Assembly: GCA_020636215.1 (NCBI GenBank)
Contig: JACJYG010000009.1
Location: 310,001 to 374,000 of the forward strand
Direction: 5' to 3'
Origin: Lewinellaceae bacterium
GTDB taxonomy: Bacteria; Bacteroidota; Bacteroidia; Chitinophagales; Saprospiraceae
Length of the DNA: 64,000 bases
Positions 52,696 through 61,880 of this stretch are shown piece by piece. A program made the position numbers and the translations under genes. Under the pieces are notes generated by a model that was not told the DNA's origin, made no database searches, and saw only the letters and a list, made by a program, of their open reading frames with translations. The first letter of the stretch is position 1; every line of letters begins with the position of its first letter.

Positions 52696-52875
52696 AAATG
52701 ATTATGAAAGTAATGATTATGAAAGTAACGATTACTTAAATAACGATTATAAAAATAATGATAACTTCTATAATCATTATAATTATCATGATTATTTAAA
52801 TAATGATTATAAAAGCCATCATTATAAAATATTACGATCATAAAATAATGATTACAAATATTGCAATCATTCAAA
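52696..52875. repeat. twelve-unit degenerate tandem array with exact 15-bp period
   Basis: Read in 15-bp steps from 52696, units include AAATGATTATGAAAG, TAATGATTATGAAAG, TAACGATTACTTAAA, TAACGATTATAAAAA, TCATGATTATTTAAA, TAATGATTATAAAAG and TAATGATTACAAATA. The phase is never lost over 180 bp although units differ at several positions; some units, such as TAATCATTATAATTA, carry ATCATTAT, the opposite-strand form of the core. It fills the gap between the ChaN-like and SCO1-like genes and is much richer in A+T than the surroundings. Confidence 0.88.
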
Positions 52876-52894
52876 CCGCGATCCTGCTTTCTTA

Positions 52895-53515
52895 ATGTCC
52901 ACCTTAAAAAAGAGCGCTACCCTGTCATTACTCCTCCTGGCCCTGGCCTTGCTTTTATCCCATTGCCGGGAGCGGAGCCTGCCCATCCTGAGTAAAACCC
53001 ATGAGGAAAACGGGAAGCTGGTATACGAACAGATTCCGGATTTCGCTTTTATTGGCCAGGACAGCAGCCGGGTTGACAATGCCACATTTGCCGGCAAGGC
53101 CTACGTAGCAGATTTCTTCTTTACCTCCTGCCCCACTATTTGCCCTATCATGACACATAATATGTTACGGATCTATGACCACTTTAAAGACAACGACAAA
53201 CTTCTCTTACTTTCCCATACGATCGACCCAAAACGCGATAGCGTGGCGCGCCTGAGACAATACGCTGAAAACCTGGGGGTCCGGCCGGATAAATGGCATT
53301 TTGTCACCGGCAATAAAGATTCGCTTTACGAAATCGCTGATGACTATTTTAATATAGTTATTGAAGACCCAACCCTGCCGACTGGTTTTGACCACAGCGG
53401 GCGGATCGTATTGGTGGACCCCAACCGCCACATCCGGGCCTATTGCCAGGGGACAGACAGCTTAGCGGTCAAAGCTTTCATAAAAGATATAGAAATTCTA
53501 CTCGATGAGTTCTAA
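52895..53515 (+). CDS. SCO1/SenC-family copper chaperone, lipoprotein
   Basis: The 206-residue protein has a lipoprotein-type signal ending LLLSHC (Cys24). The thioredoxin-like SCO domain follows: AYVADFFFTSCPTICPIMTHNM with the copper-binding C-x3-C pair, HTIDPKRDSVARLRQYAENLG, and the copper-binding His in GFDHSGRIVLVDP. SCO proteins deliver copper to the CuA site of cytochrome oxidase. The next gene is a cytochrome c, overlapping by 11 bp, in agreement with a respiratory role. Confidence 0.92.
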   Translation: MSTLKKSATLSLLLLALALLLSHCRERSLPILSKTHEENGKLVYEQIPDFAFIGQDSSRVDNATFAGKAYVADFFFTSCPTICPIMTHNMLRIYDHFKDNDKLLLLSHTIDPKRDSVARLRQYAENLGVRPDKWHFVTGNKDSLYEIADDYFNIVIEDPTLPTGFDHSGRIVLVDPNRHIRAYCQGTDSLAVKAFIKDIEILLDEF

Positions 53516-53909
53516 CCATAATATTGCGCTTACTTTTCTAGTCCTTTTAATACTGCTTTCCGGCTGTGGGGGGCAATCTTTCCAACAAGGGCAAATCCTT
53601 TACCAGAATTTCTGCGCCAACTGCCATATGGATGATGGCACCGGCCTGGCGGGTAATATCCCTCCCCTGGTTGGTTCCAGCCTTGTGCGTACACAGCAAG
53701 AACGAATACCTTGCATCATCCGCTATGGCCAGGAAGGGCCAATTGAGGTCAATGGACAGGTATTTAACAACCCAATGGCCGCCATTCCACAACTCAGCGA
53801 CATCGAGATCACCAACATCATCAACTACATCAACCACTCCTGGGGCAACGATTTTGGTTATGTCAAATTCGAAGCGGTACGTGAGGCTTTGAAGCGTTGT
53901 GAAAAGTAA
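53505..53909 (+). CDS. monohaem cytochrome c lipoprotein
   Basis: The 134-residue protein has a lipoprotein signal ending LLILLSGC (Cys21) and one haem-binding motif CANCH (near residue 41-45). The likely sixth ligand is the Met in NNPMAAIPQLSD. The start overlaps the end of the SCO1-like gene by 11 bp, so the two are coupled. It would be held at the outer face of the inner membrane and pass electrons to a terminal oxidase. Confidence 0.9.
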   Translation: MSSNHNIALTFLVLLILLSGCGGQSFQQGQILYQNFCANCHMDDGTGLAGNIPPLVGSSLVRTQQERIPCIIRYGQEGPIEVNGQVFNNPMAAIPQLSDIEITNIINYINHSWGNDFGYVKFEAVREALKRCEK

Positions 53910-54118
53910 TCACTTAATTCGCAACTAAAAACTTATGCCCCCGTAACATAAAATTGTCTGATGCTGTAGCAAAGGCTATTTTTTTGCTCCGGCCCTCCCC
54001 GGTTTTTCCATCGGATTTACTACTTTGGGGCGTCTCTTCAGGCCAAACAGGCATTTGCCTGGTATTCCACCTGGCTTGGAAGATCATCTAAAAACACTAT
54101 CAACTGCCTATCACGATT

Positions 54119-57100
54119 ATGATGAGATCTTTTACCCTATTTCTCCTGCTCATTCTGCCATTCTTCCTGTTGGCCCAACCTCAGAATGACGACTGCGGCG
54201 GGCTCATTGACCTGGGTGTGGCGCCGGCCTGTTCCGAATCGGTATTTTATTCCAACGTTGGCGCAACAGCCAGCAATATCGGTTTCGGCAATATTCCAGG
54301 CTGCTTCAACGGCGGCACGGTGCAGCGTGATGTATGGTTTGCATTCACCACCAGCGACACCATATTTGATTACACCATAACCGTCACCGGCCTGACGGAC
54401 GGCACGACGGCCGGGATGGTCAACCCCCAGGTTGCCATTTACCGGGGAGACTGTTCTGTTGACGGCCTGGCCGAGCTGGCTTGCGCCTCGGCTGAACTCG
54501 GCGCCACTTTTGTGGAACTCGACATTATGGGCCTGACGCCCAATGTCACCTATTTCCTGCGCATCAACGATTATTCCGCTTCAGCCACTCCCAACTGGGG
54601 CACTTTCCAGCTTTGTGTGGATGAAATGGAGCCAGCCAGCACTATCGACGAAGGAGGCTCAACGGCTTGTTCCGGAATTCTCTACGATAGCGGCGGCGCC
54701 GATGGTGATTATGGCAACAATGAAAATTATTCCTTTACCATCTGCCCCGACCAGCCGCACCAGTGCATTATTTTTACGCTGGACTACTATTTCATCGAAC
54801 CCTCCGACTTTTTTGCCACCGACCAGCTCACCTTTTACGATAGTGACGCCCCCAACCCGGGCGCCATCATTGCTCAGATCGGAGGAGCTGACTTTTCCGA
54901 GGATGGCGGAGGGGCCGTTTGCTATCAGGTACAGGCGACCAGCGGCTGCCTGACGGTGGAATTTATTTCCGACGCGACCAATGCGTTCCAGGGCTTTGCC
55001 GGCCAATGGGAATGCACCCAGGACTGTCCAGACTACCAGCCCATTACCGTAACGCCTGATATTACGGAAGAGCAGATCATTGATTTTGTCTCTACGCCTA
55101 CTACTACGGCTACTATTACCAACATCGACTGCCCAACCCAATCATACGGCATTTTTGAAGCCGGCGACAATACTGACCTGGGCATGGAGCGAGGGCTCCT
55201 GCTCACCACCGGCGACCTCAACTGGGCCATTGGCCCCAATACCGGCCCGGGGGGCGGCAACCCCAACGCCGATAACGGCGCCCTTGGAGATGACGACCTG
55301 GATTACCTCTCGGAAGTCCTTGGCGATAATACCCTTTCGGAAAATGCCTGCATCGTCGAGCTCGATGTATTCGCTGCGACCAACGAACTGACCTTTGAAT
55401 ATGTCTTCGGTTCTGAAGAATACCCCGAATTTGTCAATGAAGGGTTTAATGACATATTCGCCTTTTTCCTCTCTGGCCCAGGCGTCACAGGCGACCCGAA
55501 TATCGGCAACCAACTGAACATTGCCACTTTGCCCAATGGCAATAATACGCCGGTACAGATCAACAGCGTCAACAACATCACCAATTGGGAATATTACCGA
55601 AACAACGAAAATGGCCTGAGTATTCAGTACGACGGCCTTACTTCCGATTATCTCGGTATTAAAAAAAGCCTGACGGCCAGGTCGCAGGTCACCCCCTGTA
55701 ATACCTACCACCTCAAGTTTGCCATTGCCGACCGCGGTGACGCCATCTACGATTCCGGGGTCTTCATCTCCGAACTCAAGGGCGGCGCACCCAACCTGAG
55801 CGTGCAATACAATTCCGGTATTGAATACCTGGTGGAAGATTGCACCAACCAACCCGATGAGGTAGTCATTCAACTGACCAGTGCTTTCGATGACACCGTT
55901 TCCTACAATGTCGTGATCAGCGGCACTGCTACCCTGGGGATGGACTATGATTTGAATATCCCCGCCGTAATCACCTTCCTGCCGGGCCAAACCTCGCTCA
56001 GCTTCCCCATCACCCCACTTTCCGACCTGGAAACCGAACCTACGGAAACTATAATCATTTCCCTGACCAACAACTTTGGCTGCGGCGATGTGACCTATAC
56101 CGAATTGACCATCAATTTGGAAGACGAGATCAATGTGCAGATCTTCAGCGGGCAGGATACGGTCTTTGTATGCCAGGACAGCAGCATCGTTCTGGAAGTG
56201 TCGGGCGCCTCGTCCTATTTCTGGACACCCGTCAATGTCTTTACTGATCCGACCAGCCCAACACCAACGGCCAATCCCACGACCAGCCAATGGGTTTATG
56301 TGGAAGGCATAGTAGGGCCTTGTATAGACAACGATTCCATCTATCTTCAGATCATCGATCCGGAAATCATGGTGGAAGCACTGGACCCTGCCGCCATCTG
56401 CCAGGGTGATTCGGTGCGGCTGCTGGCCACCAACAACGTCAACAATCAAAACCTGCTTTGGACGCCCGCCATCGGGCTGAATGACCCCGAAAGCCAGACG
56501 CCGGTAGCCAATCCGCAAGTGACCACCACTTACATCGCCTCCGTTAATGTAGCCGGCTGTGTGGTTACCGACTCGATCACTATTGACGTATCGCCTTTTG
56601 ACTTCCCGCAAATCGCCGCTGATACGCTGATCTGCCAGAATTATAGTGTACAACTGGCAGAGTTGATCGACCCCAATACGACCACAACTCAATTCAGCTG
56701 GACGCCAGAAATTGCACTGGATGATCCAACACTTTCCGGCCCCATCGCTACGCCCCAGGAAACCACCACTTACCAGTTGATCGCCACCAGCGCCAACGGC
56801 GCCTGTGCGGACACTGCGGAAGTCACGGTTACGGTATTCCCGGCCAACGTCACCATTGTCAACCCGGATACTACCGAGATCTGTCTCGGCGAAACCGTGG
56901 AACTGACAGCTGTCACCAGCACCGGCTCGGCCGAAAACCTGTTGTGGGCGCCCAACGACGGCACGCTGAGTGATACCACAGGGCTCAGTGTTACCGCTTC
57001 CCTGGTAGTTTCCAACTGGTACTACGCTACTTTCACGGTGGGCGCCTGTACCGTATTCGACTCTGTGTATGTGCGGGTAGACTCCCTTCCGGACCTGGCC

Positions 57101-59110
57101 ATTGTAGCCGATCCGGAGAAAGACCCCTATTGTACCGGAGAAATTGTCACTCTGGCATCCACCACCTATGAGCCCAGCTATTACCCGGATATCATGCACC
57201 AATGGACACAGGGACTGGGCTTCCAGACCCCCGATACCCTTTGGAACATGGTCTTTAGTACGGAAGACACCTCGATCTACCGCCGCATCACCATCAACCA
57301 TGCCTGCAAAGACAGCGCAGAGGTGCTCATCAATGTAAAACAACCGACTATCCTTACCCTTACGCCGCAAGACACCACGATCTGTATCGGAGAATCGGTG
57401 CAGTATCAGTTGCAGATCGAAGGGCAATACGAAGAATTGGAATGGCAGGGCGGCGGCCTGAGTTGCACCGATTGCCTGGACCCGGTGGCTACGCCCGGCA
57501 ACCCAGGCGGCGTGGGCTACACCGCGACAACCGACCCGGATGAATGCCCGACGAGTATTACCGCCAGTATTGAGGTGTTCGGGCCGCCGACATACCTGCT
57601 GAACAGCATCCGGTCCGTCTGTACGGGTGGCTCCCTGCTGCTAAACCTCAATTCTGACCAGGTGACGAACTATACCTGGACCTCAACCGACCCCAACTTT
57701 GGCACGGTGACCGACCCCCAGCCGGTAGTTAGTCCGGACGCTACCTATACCTACTATCTTTTTGCCGACAATGGCGTCTGCCCGCCGGCAAACGACAGTA
57801 TTTCCGTTACGGTTATTCCTCAGGCGGATGTTTCCGTCACAACTGACAGCCCGATAATTTGCGCCGGGAGCCAGTCAATAATCCTTGCCGAGGTAACCAA
57901 CAGCAGTGCCGATGACAGTTTTGTATGGACGAATTCCTCCAACAACGAAGTGCTGTCCGGGCCGGAAATTCAGGTTATCCCCACACAAACGACTACCTAT
58001 TTCCTGCAATTCACCAGTGGAGGAGGCTGTGATACACTGTTCCGGGAAATCACCATTGAAGTGACGCCTAAGCCACTTTATGACTTAATCGGCAATACCG
58101 TGATCTGCCTGGGTGAAACCATTCAGCTCAACCAAGCCTCGGATGAGATTTCGGTTTATACCTGGACCGCGACCGACCCCAACTTCGGCACTGTTTCAGA
58201 CCCACAACCTATCGTCACGCCTACTCAAACGACGACTTACACACTGGTGGTAGATAATGGCGTTTGCCCACCCGAAACCTTTGATATTCTGGTGGAAGTG
58301 GTCAACCCGATGAACCTCCAGATTGAAGGGCCAACGGGGCTTATCTGCGCTGGGGATCCTATCACGCTCAGTGCATCCGTCACGGGCGGCAGCTCACAGG
58401 ATATCTTTTCCTGGCAGGGCAGTGACGGCGCCTCAGCTACCGGAAGCTCGGTGTCTTTCAATCCGGTTGAAACGACGGTATACGACCTGATCTATACGGA
58501 TGGCGCCAATTGTGTTACCCTTACCGGCAGCATAACAGTAGAGGTAGAGCCCGGTATTTCGGTCAGCCTCCTACCCGATATCGACCTTAACATGGATATC
58601 TACCAGGGTACCCCCATTAACCTGCAGGCTGTCGTCTCCACTGATGTGACGGGCTCGCTGGTTTATACCTGGCTGCTCAATGGAGAAGTCCTGGCGGAAC
58701 AGGCTGGATTAGATACCTACATGGATCTGCTCATCGCTAATCCTTCTGTCTATTCTGTTATCGTAACAACGCCCACCGGCTGCGCCGATACGGCTACGAT
58801 CACCATTCCAGTACTGGAACCGAGGATCGGCGTGCCGAACGCGTTTACGCCCAACGGCGACGACACGAATGATACGTTCAGTTATGTGATCAGTGGAAAG
58901 GTTCGCCGCATTGCGGAATTCAAGGTCTACAACCGCTGGGGGCAACTGGTCTTCGAAAACGATACCGAAGACCCGGACACTTTCCTGGGCTGGGATGGCG
59001 CCTTCAATGGTAAACCGCAGCCCTCAGACACCTATCTATACATCATCAGCCTGGAGCGCTATGATGGCCAAACGGAGAAACTGACGGGGGATGTGACGCT
59101 GCTGAGGTAG
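54119..59110 (+). CDS. giant surface protein with choice-of-anchor L, Calx-beta and Ig-like repeats, T9SS type B sorted
   Basis: The 1663-residue protein has a signal peptide (MMRSFTLFLLLILPFFLLAQ). Domains in order: a beta-sandwich (about 22-170); a CUB-like domain (about 175-300); the choice-of-anchor L domain (about 305-560, VTPDITEEQIIDFV, GLLLTTGDLNWAIGPN, FEYVFGSEEYPEFVNEGFNDIFAFFLSGPG); and a Calx-beta domain (about 575-680). A long series of Ig-like or PKD-type repeats of about 80-90 residues follows, most with a W-T-x-x-x and a Y-x-L/V-x-x-T/D ending. The last hundred residues are the gliding-motility C-terminal domain (VPNAFTPNGDDTNDTF to GDVTLLR). It is probably a secreted adhesin or scaffold; no SprF partner follows. 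Confidence 0.92.
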   Translation: MMRSFTLFLLLILPFFLLAQPQNDDCGGLIDLGVAPACSESVFYSNVGATASNIGFGNIPGCFNGGTVQRDVWFAFTTSDTIFDYTITVTGLTDGTTAGMVNPQVAIYRGDCSVDGLAELACASAELGATFVELDIMGLTPNVTYFLRINDYSASATPNWGTFQLCVDEMEPASTIDEGGSTACSGILYDSGGADGDYGNNENYSFTICPDQPHQCIIFTLDYYFIEPSDFFATDQLTFYDSDAPNPGAIIAQIGGADFSEDGGGAVCYQVQATSGCLTVEFISDATNAFQGFAGQWECTQDCPDYQPITVTPDITEEQIIDFVSTPTTTATITNIDCPTQSYGIFEAGDNTDLGMERGLLLTTGDLNWAIGPNTGPGGGNPNADNGALGDDDLDYLSEVLGDNTLSENACIVELDVFAATNELTFEYVFGSEEYPEFVNEGFNDIFAFFLSGPGVTGDPNIGNQLNIATLPNGNNTPVQINSVNNITNWEYYRNNENGLSIQYDGLTSDYLGIKKSLTARSQVTPCNTYHLKFAIADRGDAIYDSGVFISELKGGAPNLSVQYNSGIEYLVEDCTNQPDEVVIQLTSAFDDTVSYNVVISGTATLGMDYDLNIPAVITFLPGQTSLSFPITPLSDLETEPTETIIISLTNNFGCGDVTYTELTINLEDEINVQIFSGQDTVFVCQDSSIVLEVSGASSYFWTPVNVFTDPTSPTPTANPTTSQWVYVEGIVGPCIDNDSIYLQIIDPEIMVEALDPAAICQGDSVRLLATNNVNNQNLLWTPAIGLNDPESQTPVANPQVTTTYIASVNVAGCVVTDSITIDVSPFDFPQIAADTLICQNYSVQLAELIDPNTTTTQFSWTPEIALDDPTLSGPIATPQETTTYQLIATSANGACADTAEVTVTVFPANVTIVNPDTTEICLGETVELTAVTSTGSAENLLWAPNDGTLSDTTGLSVTASLVVSNWYYATFTVGACTVFDSVYVRVDSLPDLAIVADPEKDPYCTGEIVTLASTTYEPSYYPDIMHQWTQGLGFQTPDTLWNMVFSTEDTSIYRRITINHACKDSAEVLINVKQPTILTLTPQDTTICIGESVQYQLQIEGQYEELEWQGGGLSCTDCLDPVATPGNPGGVGYTATTDPDECPTSITASIEVFGPPTYLLNSIRSVCTGGSLLLNLNSDQVTNYTWTSTDPNFGTVTDPQPVVSPDATYTYYLFADNGVCPPANDSISVTVIPQADVSVTTDSPIICAGSQSIILAEVTNSSADDSFVWTNSSNNEVLSGPEIQVIPTQTTTYFLQFTSGGGCDTLFREITIEVTPKPLYDLIGNTVICLGETIQLNQASDEISVYTWTATDPNFGTVSDPQPIVTPTQTTTYTLVVDNGVCPPETFDILVEVVNPMNLQIEGPTGLICAGDPITLSASVTGGSSQDIFSWQGSDGASATGSSVSFNPVETTVYDLIYTDGANCVTLTGSITVEVEPGISVSLLPDIDLNMDIYQGTPINLQAVVSTDVTGSLVYTWLLNGEVLAEQAGLDTYMDLLIANPSVYSVIVTTPTGCADTATITIPVLEPRIGVPNAFTPNGDDTNDTFSYVISGKVRRIAEFKVYNRWGQLVFENDTEDPDTFLGWDGAFNGKPQPSDTYLYIISLERYDGQTEKLTGDVTLLR

Positions 59111-59114
59111 GATT

Positions 59115-59171
59115 TGAATGGCTGAATTGCTGAATGGTGTGAATGGTTAAATGGCTGAATGGCTGAATGGT
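59115..59171. repeat. 8-bp-period intergenic repeat (GAATGGCT units)
   Basis: Units read GAATGGCT, GAATTGCT, GAATGGTG(T), GAATGGTT, AAATGGCT, GAATGGCT, GAATGGTT, with one extra base in the third unit. The complementary unit ACCATTCT is repeated at 60723-60762, on the other side of the IS256 insertion. Without the insertion the two arrays would face each other like those at 5600. Confidence 0.82.
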
Positions 59172-59184
59172 TATGAGAATCTGG

Positions 59185-59220
59185 GGCTAAAAACCAGGGT
59201 GGCTGTACCCTGGTTTTTAG
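59185..59220. terminator. perfect 14-bp hairpin after the giant protein gene
   Basis: GCTAAAAACCAGGG at 59185-59198 pairs with CCCTGGTTTTTAGC at 59207-59220 around an 8-base loop. The stem contains runs of A and T that give a T-rich end in both directions. It should stop transcription of the giant gene and shield the region before the insertion sequence. Confidence 0.8.
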
Positions 59221-59261
59221 CAATTCTTTCCCCGCGGCACTATAAGGCAAACCCAAATGAA

Positions 59262-59269
59262 CTCAGGGG
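59262..59269. repeat. left copy of the 8-bp target duplication (CTCAGGGG)
   Basis: CTCAGGGG borders the left inverted repeat directly and is repeated exactly at 60702-60709. Eight bp is the normal duplication length for IS256-family elements. Confidence 0.85.
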
Positions 59270-59323
59270 GAGACTGTTCATTAAAGTGTGTCTGCGTATC
59301 TTAACGCACAAGACACAAAACTT

Positions 59324-60577
59324 ATGACGAAGAAAAAAAAGAAAGACTCCCTAGCCGACTTGATACCGGACGCGGAGCTACGGGAACGGATGGTGGCGCA
59401 CCTGTATTCGAAAAAGCCGCTGCTGAGCGAAGGAAGCGTTTTCAGCGAACTGTTACAGTCTATGGTCAACAAGATGCTGGAAGGAGAAGTGGAGGATTTT
59501 ATGGATGAAGAACGCGCCTCGAACCGGGAGAACAAGCGTAACGGCTACACAGCAAAGGAGCTTCTCTCGGCGGCAGGCCCTCTATCGATTCGCACACCCC
59601 GGGACCGCAATGCGGACTTCGAACCGGAGTTGGTTGAAAAGGGGCAACGAGAGTTGTCCAGTGGGGTAGACGAGCAGGTCATCGCTTTGTACGCGCAAGG
59701 CAACTCGGTGGAGGATGTACGGCGGCTGTTGGGGAAGCTTTATGGGCTATCCGTCTCGGCGGGTAAGATCTCGGCCATTACCGACAAAGTGCTGCCCGAG
59801 ATCCAAGCGTGGCGAACGCGGCGTTTGCGCTCTTTGTATGCGGTCATATATTTAGATGCGGTGCATTTTAAAGTACGCTACGAGGGCCAGTATAGTAGCC
59901 GGGCTTTCTACACCGTATACGGAATCGATGCCGAGGGCCAGCGCGACTTACTTGGCTTGTACGTCAATGAAAGCGAGGGCGCCAGCCGTTGGGGCCTGGT
60001 TTTGGAAGATTTGAAAGAGCGGGGCGTGGAAGACGTTTTGATCTTCTGTACCGATGACTTGTCTGGTTTTAGCGAAGCCATCTCAGAGGTATATCCCTTG
60101 TCCGTTATCCAGAAGTGTATCGTGCATAAAGTGCGTAGCTCAACTCGTTTTGTTGATGACAAGGATAGCAAGGCCGTACGCAAGGGGTTACGTACTATCT
60201 ACACGGCTACCACAAGGGAAGCAGCTAGAACTGCGATGGAGGCATTTACAGTGGCCTGGGGCAGCAAATACGGCCGCCTCATAGCGAGTTGGGAAGAGGA
60301 TTGGGAAGAGCTGATGGCCTTTCTGGATTACCCCAAAGAGCTGCGCCGGATGATCTATACAACCAACCCTGTGGAAGCCCTGCATCGGATCATTCGCAAG
60401 CTCATCAAGGGTAAAGCTGCTTGGGCCTCGGATACAGCACTCATCAAGCAAATCTACCTCTGCCTGATGCACAATGAGAAGTCCTGGAAAAGGAGTGCTT
60501 ATGGATGGAAAGCCATCCAGAGAGACTTGGCCAAAAAGTATGGCGAACGGTTCTCCAGGCACCTGGTAGAAAAATGA
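59324..60577 (+). CDS. IS256-family (Mutator-like) transposase
   Basis: The start at 59324 (MTKKKKKDSLADLIPD) gives 417 residues; a longer frame begins at 59288 inside the left end of the element. The DDE catalytic residues are Asp178 (VIYLDAVHFKV), Asp244 (FCTDDLSGF) and Glu351 (TTNPVEALHRIIRK). The N-terminal region with MVNKMLEGEVEDFMDEERASNRENKRNGY is typical of the family. No frameshift or stop is present, so the enzyme is probably active. Confidence 0.95.
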   Translation: MTKKKKKDSLADLIPDAELRERMVAHLYSKKPLLSEGSVFSELLQSMVNKMLEGEVEDFMDEERASNRENKRNGYTAKELLSAAGPLSIRTPRDRNADFEPELVEKGQRELSSGVDEQVIALYAQGNSVEDVRRLLGKLYGLSVSAGKISAITDKVLPEIQAWRTRRLRSLYAVIYLDAVHFKVRYEGQYSSRAFYTVYGIDAEGQRDLLGLYVNESEGASRWGLVLEDLKERGVEDVLIFCTDDLSGFSEAISEVYPLSVIQKCIVHKVRSSTRFVDDKDSKAVRKGLRTIYTATTREAARTAMEAFTVAWGSKYGRLIASWEEDWEELMAFLDYPKELRRMIYTTNPVEALHRIIRKLIKGKAAWASDTALIKQIYLCLMHNEKSWKRSAYGWKAIQRDLAKKYGERFSRHLVEK

Positions 60578-60579
60578 GC

Positions 60580-60628
60580 GCGCTTCGCGCCGCTTTCCGG
60601 CCTACGGCCTCCAAGCGGCGCGAAGCGC
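60580..60628. terminator. perfect 16-bp hairpin at the 3' end of the IS256 element
   Basis: GCGCTTCGCGCCGCTT at 60580-60595 pairs with AAGCGGCGCGAAGCGC at 60613-60628 across a 17-base loop that contains a further GGCC pair. It begins three bases after the transposase stop. No T run follows. A smaller hairpin, GGGAAGC with GCTTCCC, lies at 60634-60650. It may protect the transposase mRNA or stop read-through out of the element. Confidence 0.7.
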
Positions 60629-60701
60629 CTCCCAGGGAAGCATTGCTTCCCATTGAGGTAACCTAATTATTAACCTTAGACACACTTGATTGAACTATCC
60701 C

Positions 60702-60709
60702 CTCAGGGG
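60702..60709. repeat. right copy of the 8-bp target duplication (CTCAGGGG)
   Basis: It is identical to 59262-59269 and follows the right inverted repeat without a gap. Confidence 0.85.
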
Positions 60710-60722
60710 ATCGCCCTGGGTA

Positions 60723-60767
60723 ACCATTCTACCATTCTACCATTCTACCATTCCACCATTCAACCAC
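60723..60767. repeat. 8-bp-period intergenic repeat (ACCATTCT units)
   Basis: Units are ACCATTCT three times, then ACCATTCC, ACCATTCA and a partial unit that runs into the stop codon region of the C1 peptidase gene. It is the opposite-strand form of the GAATGGxx units at 59115-59171. Confidence 0.8.
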
Positions 60768-61862
60768 TTACAGCGACAACTTCGCCGCAATATCCTTCGG
60801 AATAGCATCCTTGTGGACCATGATGCCTACCGTTTTCATCCGGAAATAAGCATCCGACATATAGAGGAAGCCTTTATAGGCGCTGATCTCTCCCCATGAG
60901 TTTTTGGTCAGATAGTACTTCGTGCCGTTCTGGTCAGTAGCCAGGCCGGTGAGGTGCATCAGGTGGTCGTCGGTAGTGGCGTAGCTTTCGAAAGCCTGCT
61001 GTCGGCTGGCCTGCGTCACCTTGGCCTCTTCTACCGGCGAATCACTACCCCCATCCGCGCTGGGGTCTGCGGGAATAATAGCCACGCCCTTGCCGGCGCT
61101 GAAGCCCTTCTCGCTAACATCCCCGTCCCAGGCAACAGTATAGCCTTTGGATAAAGCGTAATCGGCAATCGCCTGCAATTCGTCCAGCGGCAGGTTATAA
61201 TACAGGCCATTGGAGTAGTTATCCGGGATTTCCAGGACAAAGGTTTCGTAAAACGGATGGTGGCTGAAAGACGTCAGGGTAACGTAGTCATCGGGATTGA
61301 TGCCCAGGCTTTCACCGAATGATTTTGGCGTATATTCCATGCCTTTGTAGGTGAAAGTAGCCGGTGGCTGCCCCATATAATTATCCAGGATGCAGCTGAC
61401 CGAACCCACCCATTTATCACTTAGGTTTTTCGTCCCCAGCAGGCCATCCAGCATGCCCTTGAGCGCTGCTTCCATTTCGCTGTGGTCAAAGACCGCCACG
61501 CCTTCCGTCTTACCGGAATACACCGATTCGGGCATGGCGCCGCCCATACGTAAGGCGCGCATCACATCGTGGCTAAGCCCGCCCTGGCTGAAATTAGCCT
61601 TCCCCTGCCGGAGCATATAATTGCGCGCCTTATCCTGGTAGATGGTGCGCACCATATACATTTCGGAAAGGTCGTAGGACGGTTTGCCCATACGCAGCAA
61701 TTCAGATTCCAGGAAGGAAACCGTGGTAAAGCTCCAGCAGGTGCCGGTGCGTTGCTGATTTTTTACCGAAGTACATTCCAGCTTGTTTTTAACCGTAAAG
61801 TTGTACTGAGCGGGCAACTGCAATGTGAACAGCAGGGCCAACCCCAGGAGTAAATGCTTCAT
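60768..61862 (-). CDS. exported C1-family cysteine peptidase (bleomycin hydrolase/aminopeptidase C-like)
   Basis: The 364-residue protein has a signal peptide (MKHLLLGLALLFTLQLPAQ) and a papain-type core of the C1B kind. The oxyanion-hole Gln36 and catalytic Cys42 lie in KNQQRTGTCWSFTTVSFLESEL. The catalytic His is in TDDHLMHLTG, followed by the Asn in YYLTKNSWGE. It is about 100 residues shorter than typical cytoplasmic bleomycin hydrolases, and the signal peptide places it in the periplasm or outside. It lies 18 bp after a T9SS type B protein gene on the same strand, so the two may be cotranscribed. Confidence 0.92.
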   Translation of the reverse strand: MKHLLLGLALLFTLQLPAQYNFTVKNKLECTSVKNQQRTGTCWSFTTVSFLESELLRMGKPSYDLSEMYMVRTIYQDKARNYMLRQGKANFSQGGLSHDVMRALRMGGAMPESVYSGKTEGVAVFDHSEMEAALKGMLDGLLGTKNLSDKWVGSVSCILDNYMGQPPATFTYKGMEYTPKSFGESLGINPDDYVTLTSFSHHPFYETFVLEIPDNYSNGLYYNLPLDELQAIADYALSKGYTVAWDGDVSEKGFSAGKGVAIIPADPSADGGSDSPVEEAKVTQASRQQAFESYATTDDHLMHLTGLATDQNGTKYYLTKNSWGEISAYKGFLYMSDAYFRMKTVGIMVHKDAIPKDIAAKLSL

Positions 61863-61880
61863 TTGCAGGTGATTTAATGT

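Larger units (their letters stand above)
59270..60701 (+). mobile_element. complete IS256-family insertion sequence, 1432 bp
   Basis: The element is bounded by imperfect 24-bp inverted repeats at 59270-59293 and 60678-60701, which agree at about 19 positions and share the inner word AGTGTGTCT. The exact 8-bp duplication CTCAGGGG flanks it on both sides. It carries one intact transposase gene. The intact gene and exact duplication indicate a fairly recent insertion. It landed between convergent genes, so it disrupts no coding sequence. Confidence 0.92.

Noticed and set aside
52620..52874. 84-codon minus-strand frame with Asn/His/Tyr-rich five-residue repeats
   Set aside because: The frame stays open only because the 15-bp array is a multiple of three and AT-rich. 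The end reads into the ChaN-like gene antisense, and no signal peptide or start site is seen.
52696..52875. CRISPR array
   Set aside because: Units are only 15 bp, degenerate and contiguous, with no spacers and no cas genes. The octamer arrays fail for the same reasons.
55142..57427. 761-codon open frame on the minus strand
   Set aside because: It lies opposite the giant T9SS type B gene, whose domain order and C-terminal sorting domain are clear. The minus frame has no start context, no domain and a composition typical of an antisense shadow.
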